Shown: piece by piece, positions 55,786 through 64,000 of the stretch
Layout: the number at the start of each line of letters is the position of its first letter
Position numbering within the stretch: the first letter of the stretch is position 1
Assembly: GCA_963693315.1 (NCBI GenBank)
Contig: OY856188.1
Location: 202,814,050 to 202,878,049, forward strand
Origin: Diogma glabrata
Lineage: Eukaryota > Arthropoda > Insecta > Diptera > Cylindrotomidae
Length of the DNA: 64,000 nucleotides
Direction of reading: 5' to 3'
Program-made: the position numbers and the translations under genes
Notes under the pieces: generated by a model
What the model was told of the DNA's origin: nothing
Seen by the model: the letters and a program-made list of their open reading frames with translations, nothing else
Databases searched by the model: none

Positions 55786-55895
55786 TTTTGTCTTATGGTG
55801 CTGAGAAGTACCGTTGTTATTGTGATTTTGGTTTGTTTGTATCACAGAACATGTATCATATGACGTTAAAAACATCACAAAAGAATTGGTAATTT

Positions 55896-56071
55896 TTGAA
55901 GCAACTAAGCAGAGTACAAAAATTTAGATTATACAATGCACTAATGACTATTGCACCGACATCAATTAAATCGGAAAGAGCTTTTTCTGTGGCAGGACGT
56001 ATCGTCACAAAAATTCGGACAAAATTGAGTGATGGCGCCATTGCCAACCTAGGTAGTTTTTTGAAAAATTG
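55896..56071 (+). pseudogene. hAT C-terminal dimerisation domain of the outer element
   Basis: The frame reads LSRVQKFRLYNALMTIAPTS, IKSERAFSVAGRIVTKIRTK and LSDGAIANLGSFLKN. The A-x-T-S-x(3)-S-E-R-A-F-S-x-A-G block and the LS...L-FLK-N end are the standard signature of this domain. It lies about 270 bases from the right end of the outer hAT, the usual place. The rest of its gene is missing. Confidence 0.85.
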
Positions 56072-56345
56072 TTTAAAAATTAGTATTATGAATTTATTTT
56101 TGTTTTGTTTTTATGTGTTATTTTTTATTTAATTTTTGAAGTTTTTTTAATTAAAAATAATGGAAATTTAAAAATCAATATCGCATTTTTTATGCTGTTT
56201 TAATTTTACACATTTTTCTACCACCCAATTAGAAAAATCTAGCTTTTTAGCGTTTCCCAGGAATTCCCGGGATCCCGGGAATTTAATATTTGTTGTCCCG
56301 GCTTCCAGGGATTTGAATTTTCGACGGGAAATGAGAAACCCTACA

Positions 56346-56659
56346 CCCAAAAAAATAATCGTGGTAGATCCGACAAAATTGCAGGCAAATTCGAATAAAA
56401 GACATTGTTTTGGCTTCGAAGTTTTATTTAGCTAAATCGATTGTATCGCTACTTTTAATACAAAAGTACAAAAGCACAAAACTTTATTTAACTGTCAAAT
56501 GAATAAACTTAATGTTATTTCGACAGTCAATGCTATTGTTATAAACATCTAGAATATCAAGCATAAGTTACTATTCTTTTGTAGAATTAACTGCAGTACT
56601 TTTGATATGATTATTAAAGTCAACAAAAATGAATTCAATTCAAGTACTTTATATATTGA
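56346..56659. other. No recognisable feature
   Basis: About 310 bases of AT-rich DNA between the outer hAT and the Penelope-like pair, without repeats or coding signal. Confidence 0.5.
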
Positions 56660-56734
56660 TTTAAAATACAAATTTTCAAATTAAAACAAATTCGTTGGTT
56701 GAAGCCTAATTATTTTATTTATAAAATTTATTTT

Positions 56735-56765
56735 GACGTTTCGATATAATTTATATCATCTTCAG
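56735..56765 (-). ncRNA. Hammerhead-ribozyme-like core, copy 1
   Basis: On the minus strand CTGAAGA is followed by a short AT hairpin (GATATA-AAT-TATATC) and CGAAACGTC. CUGANGA, a stem and GAAA are the conserved hammerhead core, and Penelope-like elements are known to carry minimal hammerheads. I could not find a convincing stem III or cleavage triplet, so activity is doubtful. Confidence 0.35.
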
Positions 56766-57030
56766 AAAATGGTAAAAAACTATAACAAAATGAATACAAA
56801 TGAAAAAATCTTAAAAACATATCAAAAAATATTAAAAAAGCAAAAAACAATATTTTACAAAAAATTATCAAAACTTACATGAAACAATCAAAAATAATAA
56901 TACAAAAGAAAAGAAAAAACTAAACGGATATATGTTCAAAAATTTTTACGATTTCAAAAAACATTTTCTGTTACTAAGTTAAGAAAAAACGAAATTTGAA
57001 TAAAGTTAATTAAAATTTAAATCTAAAAAA

Positions 57031-58556
57031 TTAATTTATTATATAATTATAGCTATTTCCTAAATAAGCTGAATCGTTTTGAATATTCAGAAGATTTGAA
57101 GATTTCTTTATAAACAACATTTCCAAAATACTACGTTTTCTGAAATGGTTTTCTTTTTTTAAAATAACTACATCTTCCAAAGAAAAATTATGATTATTTT
57201 CATGTAAATGTTCCGATAAAGCACTTTTTCCAATTTTGTTAATGTTGTTATCTTTACTATCATTTATATGTTGATAAATCCGTGATTTTAAATATTGTTT
57301 TGTCATACCAATATATGATGCGTGACATTCACAAAGAACTTTATAAATCAAATTACTTTGTAAGCATTTTGGAATAGGATCCTTAAGATTTGAAAAAACT
57401 GTTTTAGAAAAAGACGAAAAAGCATTTCCAACAACTTTAATTTTGTATTTTGATAATAGATGTCTAATTTTTCGAAAAGTCCACAAACGTAGGGAATAGC
57501 AACAAAATTGTTTACTGTTGAAAGATTCCTGATGTATCTGCTATCTTTATTCATAGCATTTCTTATTTCACGTTCAATAAAATTTTTTGGATAGCTATTA
57601 AGTTTCAAAATATGACGAAGTTGGTTAAGATTTTTTGTATCAATGTAGAATGTGAAATATTTTTTATTTTTTGAACCAAAATATGAACAGTGTTACGTTT
57701 ATAAGTAGTTGGTAAATGTGAGTTAAAATTTAGATATCTTCCGGACCATGTTGGTTTTTTATAAATATCTGTTATTAAATCTCCGTTTGTTTGATGTATT
57801 ACATTAACATCTAGGAAAGGTTATGTTTGATTCTTTTCTAGCTCAAAAGTAAATTTAATATGATGATTGCAGCTGTTGAAAACGTACAAAAGTTTAGTCA
57901 CATTATCTTTATGTACAGCAGTAAAAATATCATCATCATAACGATAGTAAAATTTTAGTTCAAAATCAAGATTTTTTAAAACTTCATCTTCGATAAATTC
58001 CATGAGATAGTTAGCTAAAACTGGACTGATAGGTGAACCCATTGGGCAACCAAAAGTTTGAATGTAAGTTTCATTATTGAAACTGAATTCATTATTATTT
58101 AGCACTAAATCCAAAGCTTCTAGGAATTGATCTTTTAAAATTTTCGTTTTACAATTTCTTTTGATAATTTTCCAATTTTTTTCAATCAGCTTTTTTGTTA
58201 AACCAACATCAACATTTGTAAATAGAGACACTACATCCAAAGATATTAAAACAAAATCAGGAGGTAATTTTACGTCACTAATTTTCATAATAAAATCTTC
58301 TGAATTTTTTATATTACTATCTTTTTTACCAACCGAAAACTTAATCAAATTACTAAGAAATTTAGAAAGATTATATAAAGGAGACCCAATACAGCTTAAA
58401 ATTGGTCTAATGTTATTATTTTTATGAATCTTTATTAAACCGTACATTTTGGAAATTACGCTATTATTTATTTTAATGCTCTTACCGATTTCAGTGGTAA
58501 TACGTCCTTCAGATATCCATATTTCTATTAAGTCATTCGCTCTTTTTTGCAAAATA
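57031..58556 (-). pseudogene. Penelope-like RT/GIY-YIG frame, broken copy
   Basis: The frame is nearly identical to the plus-strand copy but carries a nonsense change giving KNQT-stop (about 57821), a one-base loss near 57640, and another near 57473 that moves the frame at the GLFEK/RKI junction. The catalytic box reads YYRYDDDIF where the partner has YYRYVDDIF. The RT core (GCPMGSPISPVLANYLMEF) and the C-terminal GIY-YIG part (ASYIGMTKQYLKSRIYQH) remain readable. Confidence 0.9.
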
Positions 58557-58557
58557 G

Positions 58558-60489
58558 AAAAACATTGTAGTTCCTGATGATGTTAAAAACATTTTAGAAT
58601 TAGGTAGTAGATTCAGTCCTCCTCCGTCCAAAATTTATTATGAAGACATCATTGCTGGAGTTGAAAGTGTTATTTACAATTTCGAAGAAAATGAAAAGTT
58701 GATAATAAGAAACAGATTTACTAATTTACTGATGAATCATAAAAATTCAAATATTCCGATACTTAACAAACATGATAAGATCCTTAAAAGAGGAATCAAA
58801 AATACGAAAGAATTTATTAATAATAATCCAGATATTTTAATTACCAACGCAGATAAAGGCAATGTAACAGTTTTAATTAATAGAAATGAATATATCGATA
58901 AAATGACGTTATTATTAAGTGATACAAATACTTATAAAAAAATTCAAAAATCGAGGAACTCTATTTTGCAAAAAAGAGCGAATGACTTAATAGAAATATG
59001 GATATCTGAAGGACGTATTACCACTGAAATCGGTAAGAGCATTAAAATAAATAATAGCGTAATTTCCAAAATGTACGGTTTAATAAAGATTCATAAAAAT
59101 AATAACATTAGACCAATTTTAAGCTGTATTGGGTCTCCTTTATATAATCTTTCTAAATTTCTTAGTAATTTGATTAAGTTTTCGGTTGGTAAAAAAGATA
59201 GTAATATAAAAAATTCAGAAGATTTTATTATGAAAATTAGTGACGTAAAATTACCTCCTGATTTTGTTTTAATATCTTTGGATGTAGTGTCTCTATTTAC
59301 AAATGTTGATGTTGGTTTAACAAAAAAGCTGATTGAAAAAAATTGGAAAATTATCAAAAGAAATTGTAAAACGAAAATTTTAAAAGATCAATTCCTAGAA
59401 GCTTTGGATTTAGTGCTAAATAATAATGAATTCAGTTTCAATAATGAAACTTACATTCAAACTTTTGGTTGCCCAATGGGTTCACCTATCAGTCCAGTTT
59501 TAGCTAACTATCTCATGGAATTTATCGAAGATGAAGTTTTAAAAAATCTTGATTTTGAACTAAAATTTTACTATCGTTATGTTGATGATATTTTTACTGC
59601 TGTACATAAAGATAATGTGACTAAACTTTTGGACGTTTTCAACAGCTGCAATCATCATATTAAATTTACTTTTGAGCTAGAAAAGAATCAAACATTACCT
59701 TTCCTAGATGTTAATGTAATACATCAAACAAACGGAGATTTAATAACAGATATTTATAAAAAACCAACATGGTCCGGAAGATATCTAAATTTTAACTCAC
59801 ATTTACCAACTACTTATAAACGTAACACTGTTCATATTTTGGTTCAAAAAATAAAAAATATTTCACATTCTACATTGATACAAAAAAATCTTAACCAACT
59901 TCGTCATATTTTGAAACTTAATAGCTATCCAAAAAATTTTATTGAACGTGAAATAAGAAATGCTATGAATAAAGATAGCAGATACATCAGGAATCTTTCA
60001 ACAGTAAACAATTTTGTTGCTATTCCCTACGTTTGTGGACTTTTCGAAAAAATTAGACATCTATTATCAAAATACAAAATTAAAGTTGTTGGAAATGCTT
60101 TTTCGTCTTTTTCTAAAACAGTTTTTTCAAATCTTAAGGATCCTATTCCAAAATGCTTACAAAGTAATTTGATTTATAAAGTTCTTTGTGAATGTCACGC
60201 ATCATATATTGGTATGACAAAACAATATTTAAAATCACGGATTTATCAACATATAAATGATAGTAAAGATAACAACATTAACAAAATTGGAAAAAGTGCT
60301 TTATCGGAACATTTACATGAAAATAATCATAATTTTTCTTTGGAAGATGTAGTTATTTTAAAAAAAGAAAACCATTTCAGAAAACGTAGTATTTTGGAAA
60401 TGTTGTTTATAAAGAAATCTTCAAATCTTCTGAATATTCAAAACGATTCAACTTATTTAGGAAATAGCTATAATTATATAATAAATTAA
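58558..60489 (+). CDS. Penelope-like reverse transcriptase with GIY-YIG endonuclease, 5'-truncated
   Basis: The frame is open from the junction, starting NIVVPDDVKNILELGSRFS, for 643 codons to a TAA at 60487-60489; there is no natural start, and the first in-frame candidate downstream is a TTG at 58699. Landmarks (numbered from 58699): ITNADKGNVTVLINRNEYID near 48-68, MYGLIKIHKNNNIRPILS near 120, DVVSLFTNVDV near 195, GCPMGSPISPVLANYLMEF near 258, catalytic YYRYVDDIF near 290, LPFLDVNV near 333, and a GIY-YIG region from YKVLCECHASYIGMTKQYLK near 492 to about 575, ending in EMLFIKKSS. This is the class's RT joined to its endonuclease, which together copy the element at a nicked target. All catalytic motifs look intact; only the N-terminal part is missing. 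Confidence 0.92.
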   Translation, partial: KNIVVPDDVKNILELGSRFSPPPSKIYYEDIIAGVESVIYNFEENEKLIIRNRFTNLLMNHKNSNIPILNKHDKILKRGIKNTKEFINNNPDILITNADKGNVTVLINRNEYIDKMTLLLSDTNTYKKIQKSRNSILQKRANDLIEIWISEGRITTEIGKSIKINNSVISKMYGLIKIHKNNNIRPILSCIGSPLYNLSKFLSNLIKFSVGKKDSNIKNSEDFIMKISDVKLPPDFVLISLDVVSLFTNVDVGLTKKLIEKNWKIIKRNCKTKILKDQFLEALDLVLNNNEFSFNNETYIQTFGCPMGSPISPVLANYLMEFIEDEVLKNLDFELKFYYRYVDDIFTAVHKDNVTKLLDVFNSCNHHIKFTFELEKNQTLPFLDVNVIHQTNGDLITDIYKKPTWSGRYLNFNSHLPTTYKRNTVHILVQKIKNISHSTLIQKNLNQLRHILKLNSYPKNFIEREIRNAMNKDSRYIRNLSTVNNFVAIPYVCGLFEKIRHLLSKYKIKVVGNAFSSFSKTVFSNLKDPIPKCLQSNLIYKVLCECHASYIGMTKQYLKSRIYQHINDSKDNNINKIGKSALSEHLHENNHNFSLEDVVILKKENHFRKRSILEMLFIKKSSNLLNIQNDSTYLGNSYNYIIN

Positions 60490-60754
60490 TTTTTTAGATT
60501 TAAATTTTAATTAACTTTATTCAAATTTCGTTTTTTCTTAACTTAGTAACAGAAAATGTTTTTTGAAATCGTAAAAATTTTTGAACATATATCCGTTTAG
60601 TTTTTTCTTTTCTTTTGTATTATTATTTTTGATTGTTTCATGTAAGTTTTGATAATTTTTTGTAAAATATTGTTTTTTGCTTTTTTAATATTTTTTGATA
60701 TGTTTTTAAGATTTTTTCATTTGTATTCATTTTGTTATAGTTTTTTACCATTTT

Positions 60755-60785
60755 CTGAAGATGATATAAATTATATCGAAACGTC
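60755..60785 (+). ncRNA. Hammerhead-ribozyme-like core, copy 2
   Basis: CTGAAGATGATATAAATTATATCGAAACGTC: CUGANGA-type word, a hairpin of GATATA/TATATC, then CGAAAC. It is identical to the copy at 56735-56765. The short AT-only stem and the missing stem III make it a candidate only. Confidence 0.35.
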
Positions 60786-60885
60786 AAAATAAATTTTATA
60801 AATAAAATAATTAGGCTTCAACCAACGAATTTGTTTTAATTTGAAAATTAAAATTACAGCCTACAAATATTTTTTAAAATACAAA

Positions 60886-61550
60886 ATCAAAAGTAGCTTT
60901 CGAATGCAGCATTTTCTTATTTTTGTTAATTTAAGGGCAATTTCCTCAATTTTATATGCAATTTTTTACTTTGTTAAATCGATGTACCTCTGTTGATTTG
61001 AAATATTGATTTTTTTTTTGGGTGTAGTGCCGAGAGAGCAAAAGCGTAGAAAATTGGCGATAAATCCTTGAAGATGAAGAAGTACGAGAAGTGTTAAAAG
61101 GCAGCCGAGAGGATCAAAAACAAACGCAAAGCTAGCAACACCTTGCTTGAACTCGTAGGCACCAGTTATATTTTTATTCACATCCAAGTGTTTTTAATAC
61201 TTTAATCAACAAACGGTTTTTCTAAATACTTCAGCCACTGTGGTTGATAAATATAGGAAAAGCAATCTATGACTTCACTGTGACTTAATCTATGATCACT
61301 TATATAAAAAATAAGCGATCAAATGGAAGTTTTCAGGCGAGTGACACTACTTTTTCTGTGGAACATAAACTAAACAAAAAAAAGTATTTTATGCCTTTTG
61401 CTCGTGAGCTTACGTTTACCAAATGGTCCGGATCGCAGAAAAAGCGAATCGTGCAATTGGTTTTGGGCCCATACAACTATCGAAGTCAAAAACAGGATCA
61501 CTAAAAATAAAAAATTAGAGTTCGACTTTTTATGGATTCAGAAATAGAGT
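60886..61550. other. No recognisable gene
   Basis: The 70-codon plus frame at 61292-61504 and the 73-codon minus frame at 60966-61187 have mixed composition but no recognised domain. The region leads into the LINE relic. Confidence 0.35.
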
Positions 61551-61979
61551 CTGTTCATTAGAACAGTCCCGGTAAGGCTGAGGTCTAAGCCTAAAAAATC
61601 TCTGTCTAGCAAAAGGAATTTTAGAATGTTCAGGTTACAGCCTACTGCCTGCAGACTAAGTACAGTTTGGAAATTGGATCCCTGCAAAGTGCAAGCCACA
61701 AAAACTCAAGAAAGTCATTGAAATGCTGAAGCAATCCAGAACGTCTTACTTTCAATTGGACGAAAACAAAGGTTGAGGAGGCTAAGAATGATAGTTAGTA
61801 GCTAACTTATCATCATTATTAACAAGAAATACAAATCTTCGGTTTTGCATCATTCACTCTGAAATTATACATGAAGGATGGTTGTCTGAGGTTTCATTAA
61901 CGCTAGGAACCAAGGCTGAATAAGGAAGCTTAGTTGATACAATATTGACTCAAACTGATCCTGAACAGAAATTAGTTAG

Positions 61980-62745
61980 GGAAAACTTGAATACAGACAG
62001 AGCAAACCCTATTATGGCAATCTGAGCTGTGCCTTTTCCGGGCTTGAATTAGAATACCTCTTTAGGGGTAACTTTATTTGAATATATCCAGCCCTGACCC
62101 GACTATTCCAATCAGACAAAAAGTGTGTCATACCTTAACCAGATGGGTGTCAGGGCATTTTAGTGTAACCTGGGTACCTGAAGGCCGATGAACTCGCTCG
62201 ACAAGGCTTCTTGCCTTGTGTCAACAAGCATGACAGGTCTAGAACTAGTGCTTGCTTTATGCAAACTGCTACTTCAGTGCAAACACCTACAAATGATAGA
62301 TAGGGAATCACATACCTGATAACCAGACAGATCGGTTCTGTCTGGATCACATGATGTCTGACGAACTTATATCAATAAATCACACAGACATAAGGTGCGT
62401 TCGATTTCACTGTAACAACTGAGAAAATAACAACATTGCATACAATTGCTCAGTTGTTTCAGTTGCTTCAGTGCACATAGAACACGGCTAAAGTCATAGT
62501 TGTGGGTGTTATTAATATGCTACTGTACTGTCTTATCGAGAAACATGCAATTGGTGGTTTTCCCGTATGGTTATTGTGGTACTTATAACGATAATGAAGA
62601 AACAATTTTCGACATGCTCTGTTCCTGCCCTGCTCTGGCTAGTCAAATTCAAATTTTTAGGTGTACTTTTTATGATCTGACGAATCTCAGTGGGTTATTG
62701 CAGACATTTTTTGTTTCTTGGTAAGTTCTAAATAGTTCCCAAAGA
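61980..62745 (+). pseudogene. LINE 3' part with RNase H and zinc-knuckle relics
   Basis: At 62150-62240 the plus strand gives GHFSVTWVPEG and, in the next frame, KADELARQGFLP. Together these follow the end of a LINE RNase H (GH-x-GV-x-GNE-x-AD-x-LA). At 62574-62720 one frame reads CGTYNDNEETIFDMLCSCPA, LASQIQIF and LTNLSGLLQTF, the C-terminal CxC...H-x-C-CPAL zinc-knuckle region with the histidine changed. Numerous stops and shifts make it inactive. Sequence from 61550 probably belongs to it but is too decayed to assign. The RNase H points to the I/R1/Loa side of LINEs. Confidence 0.7.
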
Positions 62746-62849
62746 GGTAGTGCTTGATAGCAAAGCTCCTTTTATGGTGTATGGCTACAAATCGTTTTGT
62801 GTGCTTCGTTTTCAGGATGGCCATTCTAATCTAATCTATATATGTAAGT

Positions 62850-63690
62850 ATAACACCCTCTCAAAAGTAAAATGAAAATTGGTGTAGTGGCAGTCTTTGT
62901 TGGGTTTTTTTTTTTCAAATTCAAGTGATTCATTTTATGTTAACTTATTTAGGTCTGCTTAGAGTATGGAAAACGATACAAATACGTGATATGTAGAGAA
63001 AAATTGAGACAGAAAAACTGCCTAGGTGCCGCAATTCAAGTTAATTCGACTTGTTATAAAATATTTACTACAAAGCAAGTTTGTATAAAATAAACATAAT
63101 CAATCAATTTATTGACGTATATAAATTAAATGAAAATTAAAGTAATTTAGATTATTTTATACAAAATAATATAATATAAATTATATGTATATAATTTTGT
63201 TTGTGTTTATTTATGTCATTTGATGGTCATTTTTTTTTTAAACCTAGAATAAAATTGCATCAATGAATCGAATTACATTCTACCTCCGCACATAACATAA
63301 AAATGAAAAAAGAATATTTTTCAATGTTTTGTGTATCTCCTTACAAGTCAGGAGATTTAAGTTAAGACAATTTTTTTTTCATAGAAGAATTGTTTAAGGT
63401 GGTTGTAGAAATGATGTCAACCTTAACTTAAGGGGGGTATGGTTTTAAAGACGAAAAAAAAGCATATATTTGTGATTTTTTTGCGGCGAAATGAGTAATA
63501 TAATTTTATTAAATTTAATTACATATTATTGTACAACTTTTGAAGTATGTCAGAAAAAATATTGATAAATAAGCCGGTGACGTTGAATCTCCAGAGGCGC
63601 CTTGAAAAAAAGTGGTTTTGCGGTGAAAATTGTAACTCGTTAACGGATCATTTGAAACAAAAAAATTGATATGCATTTTAAAGGTGATGT
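62850..63690. other. AT-rich DNA, no gene recognised
   Basis: After the LINE relic the sequence is very AT-rich, with a short GC-richer patch at 63565-63640 that contains no clear frame or repeat. Confidence 0.45.
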
Positions 63691-63699
63691 ATTTTTTCG

Positions 63700-63840
63700 A
63701 GGTAATCAGGAAAAGTTTTTTTTTCTATTTTTTGCAGCACTTGGAAGTGAAAAACGCGATTTTAGCTCAAAAATCGCGGTTAATTTGTTATTAAAAAATA
63801 GAAAAAAATCAAAAAAAAAAAACTCTTCCTGATTACCTGT
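63700..63840. repeat. Inverted repeat, AGGTAATCAGGAA / TTCCTGATTACCT arms
   Basis: GAGGTAATCAGGAAAAGTTTTTTTTTCTATTTTTTG (about 63699-63735) and CAATAGAAAAAAATC...CTCTTCCTGATTACCTG (about 63790-63839) are imperfect inverses. They enclose a shorter dyad, AACGCGATTTT and AAAATCGCGGTT. It resembles a short palindromic repeat; the sequence to the window end shows nothing else. Confidence 0.6.
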
Positions 63841-64000
63841 TGATTTATTTGAAGAAGCAATGTTCAAATTTTCAAAAGGATCGGTTTAGTACATTTTGAG
63901 TTCTAATGTTCACGAACTTACAAAACAACACTAAATGAGTGAAAATACAACTATAAACGAACGAACGAAAATTTGAGAATAATTTCCAGAAAATTTTAGA

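Larger units (their letters stand above)
50479..56345 (+). mobile_element. Outer hAT element of a four-level nest
   Basis: The left end GTGTAGGGTTTCTCA (50476-50490) and the reverse-complemented right end (about 56332-56346) are the same 15 bases. Both are followed by palindromic CCCGGGA / TCCCGGGAT words (50500-50575; 56262-56282). A hAT dimerisation domain remains at 55896-56071. No target duplication was found. Nearly all the interior between about 50820 and 55790 is a LINE that entered later, itself carrying further insertions. Confidence 0.65.
56673..58556 (-). mobile_element. Penelope-like element, inverted 5'-truncated copy
   Basis: The minus strand repeats the last 1.88 kb of the copy at 58557-60872 with only a handful of differences. 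It is joined to that copy at 58556/58557 by their 5' sides. The 13-base word TTTAAAATACAAA lies just outside (56660-56672) and again at 60873-60885, so the inverted pair probably entered as one unit with this target duplication. Confidence 0.85.
58557..60872 (+). mobile_element. Penelope-like element, longer copy
   Basis: This copy is 5'-truncated at the inverted junction but has an intact frame from the first codon after it to the normal stop, a 3' region of about 360 bases with the hammerhead-like core, and the end GGCTTCAACCAACGAATTTG...CTACAAATATT. Together with the inverted copy it makes an arrangement often seen in this class, where partial copies flank the main one, here head to head. 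Confidence 0.85.

Noticed and set aside
59091..59357. Antisense ORFs within the Penelope copies (58161-58427 and 59091-59357)
   Set aside because: They are mirror frames of the RT coding sequence, identical in both copies because the DNA is, and have no domain of their own.

Overview
The window looks like nuclear DNA from an insect or close arthropod relative. It is strongly AT-rich, has no operons, no rRNA and no intact host gene I can recognise, and consists largely of transposable elements of animal type: BED-finger hAT, pogo/Tigger, Penelope-like, Ty3/Gypsy, and LINEs with an AP-endonuclease or RNase H domain. No species can be named from it. Several elements were delimited by pairing terminal inverted repeats (TIRs) with target-site duplications (TSDs), all read by eye.

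Layout. 0-5 kb: a degenerate minisatellite, dispersed repeats, one unknown exon-like ORF and a small TIR element (3209-4267). 5-7 kb: a TIR element (about 4997-6819) with an internal 50-bp tandem array, a 24-bp tandem array and a tRNA-like stretch. 6.9-18.1 kb: three copies of an LTR-like promoter module, and between two of them a very young non-autonomous LTR retrotransposon (11411-17057). It is inserted into a roughly 280-bp tandem satellite and leaves a 5-bp TSD. Both 1.3-kb LTRs carry a recognisable exon of the Cbl ubiquitin-ligase gene with flanking splice-like signals; this is the most striking feature of the window. 18-27 kb: small palindromic elements, an older 1.6-kb repeat and a complete but frameshifted BED-hAT element (21561-25189, perfect 8-bp TSD). 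27-31 kb: two large inverted repeats, one a nearly perfect 1.26-kb foldback element (28997-30256). 34-38 kb: another hAT (33902-36348) holding a LINE 3' fragment, then a Ty3/Gypsy protease-RT relic. 38-47 kb: AT-rich tandem and dispersed repeats and a hAT with a BED-finger relic (45145-46192). 47.6-56.3 kb: hAT relics and a four-level nest: an outer hAT holds a LINE, which holds two further hATs, one of which holds a pogo/Tigger element. 56.7-60.9 kb: two nearly identical Penelope-like copies joined head to head, one with an open 644-codon RT/GIY-YIG frame. 61.5-62.8 kb: a LINE with RNase H relics.

The coding regions do not form a shared pathway. They are separate mobile-element enzymes, mostly broken. 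The only frame that looks functional is the Penelope-like one. The near-identical LTRs at 11-17 kb and the near-identical Penelope pair indicate recent activity. The remaining AT-rich stretches may be introns or intergenic DNA, but I cannot tell which gene they belong to.
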